NCBI GenBank assembly: GCA_949825025.1
Contig: OX463781.1
Coordinates: forward strand, 37,907,950-37,971,949
Source: Siphlonurus alternatus
Taxonomy: Eukaryota > Arthropoda > Insecta > Ephemeroptera > Siphlonuridae
Direction: 5' to 3'
Length of the DNA stretch: 64,000 nt
In this document: positions 58,336 to 64,000 of the stretch, piece by piece
Layout: each line of letters opens with the position of its first letter
Numbering within the stretch: the stretch's first letter is position 1
Notes under the pieces: generated by a model
What the model saw: only the letters and a program-made list of their open reading frames with translations
Databases searched by the model: none
Told to the model about the DNA's origin: nothing
Made by a program: the position numbers and the translations under genes

Positions 58336-58461
58336 ATGCAAATGAACCGCAATAATGCAATGATTATTGAAAGTACAATTTTTGTATTAATCACTATAAT
58401 TCAAACTCGACATTTCTAGCTGGTCTATTTGTAAATCAACAATCGATGACTCAGATGAAAT

Positions 58462-58747
58462 TCCTAGTTGAAATATTAGGTTTTCAATTCATCAAACACG
58501 TCTAAATAACCTAATCTTATTACGCCATTTTACGTAAAAAACACGTATTTTTTCTTCCTCGCCCAAAGTGAGGATGAAATGTATGCAATTTGCAATTTGT
58601 TTGTATAATATTTCAAACTCATTTTAAAGAAGAGAAAATACGTAATCTAATCTTTTTTTCCTCGGAATTGTGCAAAATAGAAGAAAAAAAAAAAAACGAG
58701 GAGGAGGCTAAAAGTAAATAAAATATTGAATTTATTTCAACTTGGGT
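58462..58747 (+). mobile_element. MITE family A, copy 13
   Basis: Forward copy from TCCTAGTTGAAATATTAGG to AATTTATTTCAACTTGGG. Confidence 0.83.
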
Positions 58748-60838
58748 CACATGTGCAGAGAATAATTCGATTATTTTTAAATTTGATTGTGCTTTACAAA
58801 CTAACAAAGAAGTTTTTTTTTAATTAATATTAATTAGTGCATGAACTTAAAAAAGCTTAAAAAATCAATCATGTGTAGATTTACAAAATTAAATTTTATT
58901 TTATTCATTCACGTTTAATACCATTTGGTATGTACATTGTAACTACACACTACATATAATATAATTAGATTTAGCTGAAAAAAAGATCATTACTCACATT
59001 AGAATACATATAAAACAAATTCAATTTAAAAAAAAATGTTTGAAAGTTAGAAAATATTACAATTATTATTATAAATAAGAATTTACACTTTCATTATCAA
59101 TATTTTTAGAATAATATTTTATTTTAATACTATTAATTAAATTTTGACACATTTATGTTTTTTTTTTTTAGTTTCATTATTTAATTTTCAATGAACGCTA
59201 AAATAAAAATACAAAAGGAGTTTATTTCATCAAAACATAGCTCTTCTTTACTTTTGTTTAACATAAGATATGATGTATGGTTGTCAAATACTGTTGTTTT
59301 CATTTGAAAGCTGTGCAGAAAGAGAAACAAAGGAATATAGAGTTTTTTTTTCTATTTTGTTTCACTTTGTGATACAGAGAGCAGAACTTGCTGGATAAAA
59401 TAATCCAACAGCACAAAGCAACTAGGTTAAGATACTTTTAAATTATTCAAAATTTCACACTACTAAAACATAAGGAAGTGAGACCAGTAGGACAAAATAA
59501 TATGTAAATTTAAAAAAAATCAAGTCTGAAATATTAAGGATTAATGTCAGTGGTACAAAGAAGAAGAAGAAGAAAAAAAAAAAAAAAAGCTTAGTAGATG
59601 GTGAACCAATCTGAAAATTTCAGCAAACACCATGAAATAATGAAACAATTTTCCATGAAAAAAAAAAAATTAAAGCAAATACGGTGAAATTTTCGATATA
59701 ATCAGCATTTAAGATTAGCATTCGGATTGCTGTTACTTGTGGTCTATAACCATCTTTCTCATAAAACAAAATATTAATTACAAAAAATCTAAACCAAATT
59801 TGTTGTTTTTTTAATATCATGCAGTTATTTTTTCCTTTATACTATGGATTAAAGGTATTTTCAGTTCATCATCGAAAAATATTCAACAATGGTGACATTA
59901 TTCCTTAAATAAAAAATAAATATTAAAAAAAATTGTGTGTAATATAAATTCTTTTGTAGGTTAATGGTAAATTTCTATAAAGTATTAACTCATAATTTTC
60001 ATTCTGAAATTGGCAACTTTACATTTTGTACATTTTAGTGTTAAATAAGACGACGCTGCAAAAGTAAGATTGAACGCACCTGTACATTTTCTCATCAAAA
60101 AAGAAGATTGCATTCACGTGTTCGTGACAGCTGACGAAGAGAAGAGACAAACAAATCTAACATCAAGCTGCTGCGGCCTTTTAAAGTAGATGTAATGGAA
60201 CATTACAAATTCTTCCGATAACTACACCTGAAATTTTAACCACTTATCCCCCTTGGGCCAATTAGAATTATCATATAAATTTCATGGGGGGTAATGCACT
60301 AATATTTTGAGACAATCAAGCTTTTGTTCCCCATTTTATAACATGTAAAACTCATATTTTTCGTGGAATTTTTGCAGAAAATTACTCATTATAGCTCAAA
60401 ATCCTGTTCGAGATTGATATATTTTTCTTTCGGAATGTATTTTTAGTAAAAACTCTAAGCTTTGTATTGCAAACTACCACTATAGGGCCAACTCAATATT
60501 ATTTTTTGCTAATCAACTATTTTGAAGATGTCAATCTGAGAGCAGCCCATGATAAACTTGGACTTCACGGCATCCATCTTGAAAATGTACAAATTTTTTA
60601 AAAAAATTACTACGCAATGGAAAAAAAATTAAATGAGAAAACTGAGGTGACAGTTCTCTTCTAAATTTAATTATCTTATTAATTTTGTCAAATATAAAAA
60701 TCAACATTTTCTGACAAGTTATAACGCTTGAAAGGTGAAGTTAAAAAATTTGTCTGGTATGCAGGTTGCATAATTTACAAATTACCCGAACAGCTGATTT
60801 GTCATCTACTTCAAAGCTGCTGTTACAAATTTACGCTA
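58748..60838. other. Long AT-rich stretch, nothing recognised
   Basis: A-rich runs near 59562-59588. A 25-base block with acceptor ACATTTTGTACATTTTAG and donor AAAA|GTAAGA at 60042-60070 is too short to call. GC-richer patches at 60090-60190 are unexplained. Confidence 0.4.
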
Positions 60839-63486
60839 TAGTCCGTGAGCTGAGGCACCAAAATGGCAGAAAAAGGCTCCGGAGAGGGCGACGACTAAAA
60901 ATGACAAAAATCGAAAGAAGGTATTTTGGTGAATACATTGAGCCTAATTTTAGCCCCCAAAACTTTCCCAGGAGCTTCCGGTGACGTCACAAAGATGGCG
61001 TCGGAGCTTTAAATTTTAAGCATATCTACTTTGATATTACCTGCTCCAGTTCACTTAATTTTGATCTCAAAAATAAAAATATTATTTTTTATTGAAGCCA
61101 ATAAAATTGCCTTTTAAGACATGTACGTGCAATACTGGACAAATTAAAACTGGCTATTTACAACAGCCGGGAACATAAAAATAACAGTGATTTTACTATT
61201 ACGACCTGCTTAAGACTACTCTAGCTCGCTGCATTTTAAGTTTTAATCGTTTCAAACTTCACTGTCTTTAGAAAACACTATTAGGAACTATTTATGACAA
61301 ATTTTGAGACACTCGAGTAGTTATTTACGAATCTGAGGGCGTATTTACCCGAGCGCCACAGTGCAAAAACAGCACGAGCGCGCCTCATATACGAAACTCT
61401 TTAAGACTGCACGCGCTTAAGTTGTTGCAGTAATACCATTTTTTGCATGTTAAATATGCAACAGAATATTGTTTATTTCAGAAAATAGTTGAATCGTCTC
61501 TTCTTGTGTTAAAGATACACTTTTCTTTGCACCTAACACATGTATATACAGACACGCAGGCAGGCGTTTTTCAGCGAATAAATTCAAATCGTACACTGAT
61601 GGGCAATTTATTTTTTTTACGTACAATTACAGAACAGATAACATGCTGGGTAAAAAATTAGTTTTGTTATTTTTCAACCCCTAAATAAAAAAAATTACTG
61701 ATCCACCGGAAAAAAATTGAAATTTTTGTAGGTTAATTCCCGTAAGGATTTTTAAATTTTTTTTCCGGAATAACGGTTGAGTTTTTTTTTAATATTATTG
61801 TTATTATTTGGAAATCCGATAGAGAATTCATCATTAATTAAATAGGTATTTTTTAAATGGTACCTTAGTTCAGACGAAGTTGGAGTATTGGAGTAAAAAG
61901 CTATTTTCTGTTCCATATTAAGGCTGCATGTTAAAGGCCTCCAAAACACCAACTTTGGGAATTTTTGTCGTGACGATATTTGAGATGAAATTGTTTGATT
62001 TCTTTTCCCAATAGTTATAGGATAGGTTAAACTATATTCAGAAAATAAAATCTTACAAAAAATGCAATCGCCCATTCTTCTTTAACGGAGTAACGTCATC
62101 AAATTTTTATTGCATAGAGTATAACATACAAAAAGTTATGAATTTATGTTACTGTGCATTTTTATTTTTATTTTTTTCAATTTTTTCCAAAGTACGAGTA
62201 CGTGTAAAAATTATGGCGAGCTCCAGTTTGAAGACCATGCTCCTATTTCGACTATCCTCTTATTAGGAACATGCGATTGACGCCGGAAAGTCATACTTTC
62301 AATAATTTTTTAAAAATAATTGCCAGTCTCTAAAATAATCTGGAAAATATCATAACTTTGCACCCTTTATTCATTTCTGCAATGAAAAATTAATTCTCAA
62401 ATAATTTCATTTGAGACTTTTGCGTAAATCGTTGAGCTAATTAACATCTTAAAACAGGTTGAGGGTTGAAACTTTTTACTATTATTTATATCGGCATGCT
62501 AAATTCATCATTTGAAGGTAATTTTAGCATGTCCATGAGTTGTTTGTGCTGAATAAAGACCCATACTTATCTTTTCATTAAATTCAAGTTGAATGAATAA
62601 AACCAATATTTATCAATTCTTTATTGCTTTTCACCCCATTTAGGGGTTGAAAAATAACCAAACTAAGTTTTTACCCAGCATGTTATCTGTTCTGTAATTG
62701 TACGTAAAAAAAAATAAATTGCCCATCAGTGCACGATTTGAATTTATTCGCTGAAAAACGCCTGCCTGCGTGTCTATATATACATGTGTTAGGTGCAAAG
62801 AAAAGTGTATCTTTAACACAAGAAGAGACGATTCAACTATTTTCTGAAATAAACAATATTCTGTTGCATATTTAACGTGCAAAAAATGGTATTACTGCAA
62901 CAACTTAAGCGCGTGCAGTCTTAAAGAGTTTCGTATATGAGGCGCGCTCGTGCTGTTTTTGCACTGTGGCGCTCGGGTAAATACGCCCTCAGATTCGTAA
63001 ATAACTACTCGAGTGTCTCAAAATTTGACATAAATAGTTCCTAATAGTGTTTTCTAAAGACAGTGAAGTTTGAAACGATTAAAACTTAAAATGCAGCGAG
63101 CTAGAGTAGTCTTAAGCAGGTCGTAATAGTAAAATCACTGTTATTTTTATGTTCCCGGCTGTTGTAAATAGCCAGTTTTAATTTGTCCAGTATTGCACGT
63201 ACATGTCTTAAAAGGCAATTTTATTGGCTTCAATAAAAAGTAATATTTTTATTTTTGAGATCAAAATTAAGTGAACTGGAGCAGGTAATATCAAAGTAGA
63301 TATGCTTAAAATTTAAAGCTCCGACGCCATCTTTGTGACGTCACCGGAAGCTCCTGGGAAAGTTTTGGGGGCTCAAATTAGGCTCAATGTATTCACCAAA
63401 ATACCTTCTTTCGATTTTTGTCATTTTTAGCCGTCGCCCGCTCCGGAGCCCTTTTCTGCCATTTTGGTGCCTCAGCTCACGGACTA
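60839..63486. mobile_element. Foldback element FB3 with near-identical 848-bp arms
   Basis: Left arm 60839-61686 and right arm 62638-63486 are inverted copies with only a few mismatches in the segments compared, about 98 percent identical by eye. Ends are TAGTCCGTGAGCTGAGG and its inverse. The flanks carry CTA on both sides (60836-60838, 63487-63489); alternatively the duplication is TA and the end is GTCCGTGAG. The spacer (61687-62637) holds a partial family C end and a 107-codon minus frame without a recognised domain. The arms include CGGTGACGTCACAAAGATGG, promoter-like in look. Confidence 0.95.
62285..62400. mobile_element. MITE family C fragment in the FB3 spacer
   Basis: CTTTCAATAATTTTTTAAAAATAA, CATAACTTTGCACCC and TATTCATTTCTGCAATG match the right half of family C-prime. 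Confidence 0.65.
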
Positions 63487-63654
63487 CTACATCTAGAATC
63501 AAAGTCTCAGAAAATTCAATTGTGTAACAACTAAAAATTATAAATGAGAGTAAATTTTTAAATACAGGTTAAAAAATTACTTACAGTTAATAATATAATC
63601 AAAACAATCATGAGAGCGATAGAAACGCAATGGTTTTAAAAAAAGTTATGAGCT

Positions 63655-63998
63655 TAACTTAGTAGAAAAATTACATCTTCAACTCGTCTTTTACATGTCT
63701 AAATAACCTAATATTATATAGTCATTTTACCTAAAAAGCATCTTATTTCTTCCTTGCTCAAAGTTAGAATAAAATGTAGACAATATTTTGAAAATTTTAA
63801 GCTCAATAAGAGGAAAGAAGACAAAAACTTAAGGTCTGTTCGTAAATAATCGATTCTTTCTGATTGTGTATTTACGAACAGACCTTTATAATTTTCTCTC
63901 TTTTTATTTTCCTCTAAAATTGTGCAAAATAGGAAAAAAAAGACCAGGAGAGACGTTAAGAATGAGTAAAAGATGAATGAAATTTATATTAACTCGAA
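63655..63998 (+). mobile_element. MITE family A, copy 14, with nested micro-palindrome
   Basis: Forward copy from CTTAGTAGAAAAATTACATC to AAATTTATATTAACTCG. It is interrupted at 63831-63886. Confidence 0.82.
63831..63886. mobile_element. 56-bp micro-palindrome
   Basis: AAGGTCTGTTCGTAAATA (63831-63848) and TATTTACGAACAGACCTT (63869-63886) are perfect inverted repeats around a 20-base loop. It sits inside family A, so it inserted as a unit. Confidence 0.9.
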
Positions 63999-64000
63999 AA

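Noticed and set aside
61752..62075. 107-codon minus ORF starting MGDCIFCKI, which recalls the N-terminus of HIT-family proteins
   Set aside because: The similarity ends after a few residues, no HxHxH motif follows, and the frame lies in the AT-rich spacer of FB3.
61443..62882. Two almost identical 72- and 80-codon ORFs on opposite strands
   Set aside because: They are the same sequence in the two inverted arms of FB3; no domain, and the frames differ at their ends.

Overview
The window is eukaryotic nuclear DNA, most likely from an arthropod or another invertebrate with an AT-rich, transposon-saturated genome. The grounds are very low GC, long AT/CT/GA microsatellites, a non-LTR retrotransposon, 5S rRNA-derived SINE copies, many short inverted-repeat elements (MITEs), and short open blocks bounded by GT/AG splice sites rather than bacterial-style genes. 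I cannot name the species. There is no operon, CRISPR array, complete tRNA gene or rRNA gene.

Protein-coding content is sparse and inferred by eye from open frames, splice signals and phase agreement. (1) A plus-strand gene has possible exons at 6000-6057, 12020-12175, 16976-17057 and 20238-20396. The last three agree in phase and end in a stop. (2) A minus-strand terminal exon at 15469-15614 would lie inside an intron of that gene. (3) A plus-strand gene seems to start at 27461 in a CpG-rich segment with an NRF1-like motif. A minus-strand frame starts head-to-head at 27308, so this may be a bidirectional promoter. Exons at 30259-30344 and 35440-35524 could belong to the plus-strand gene, but the chain is not closed. 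(4) A minus-strand terminal exon at 34690-34866 is followed by AATAAA. (5) Weaker single exons lie near 633, 27986, 44150 and 47680, with an unexplained minus ORF at 52091-52522 and a broken minus frame at 36581-36775. I recognise none of these proteins.

Most of the window is mobile DNA. At 1151-2629 lies a 5'-truncated LINE with an uninterrupted reverse-transcriptase frame. Family A (about 270 bp, ends like AGTTGAAAWAAWTT) occurs about 14 times and has itself been invaded: three times by palindromic family B, once by a 509-bp hAT-like element with a perfect 8-bp target duplication, and once by a 56-bp micro-palindrome. Family C, with a subfamily carrying TGACGTCA, family D (GGATTCACATGGCGA ends), family G (GTAGAGATAAC ends) and several lower-copy palindromic families fill most other gaps. 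5S-derived SINE copies occur at six places.

Three long foldback elements stand out. They lie at 22214-23285 and 55055-56820 (related, TGTTGGCACC ends) and at 60839-63486. The last has 848-bp arms that are almost identical, so it is young and could give hairpin RNA. A GC-rich palindrome at 10262-10530 and a perfect 36-bp palindrome at 9933-9968 are further oddities. The long AT-rich stretches between these features show nothing I can name.
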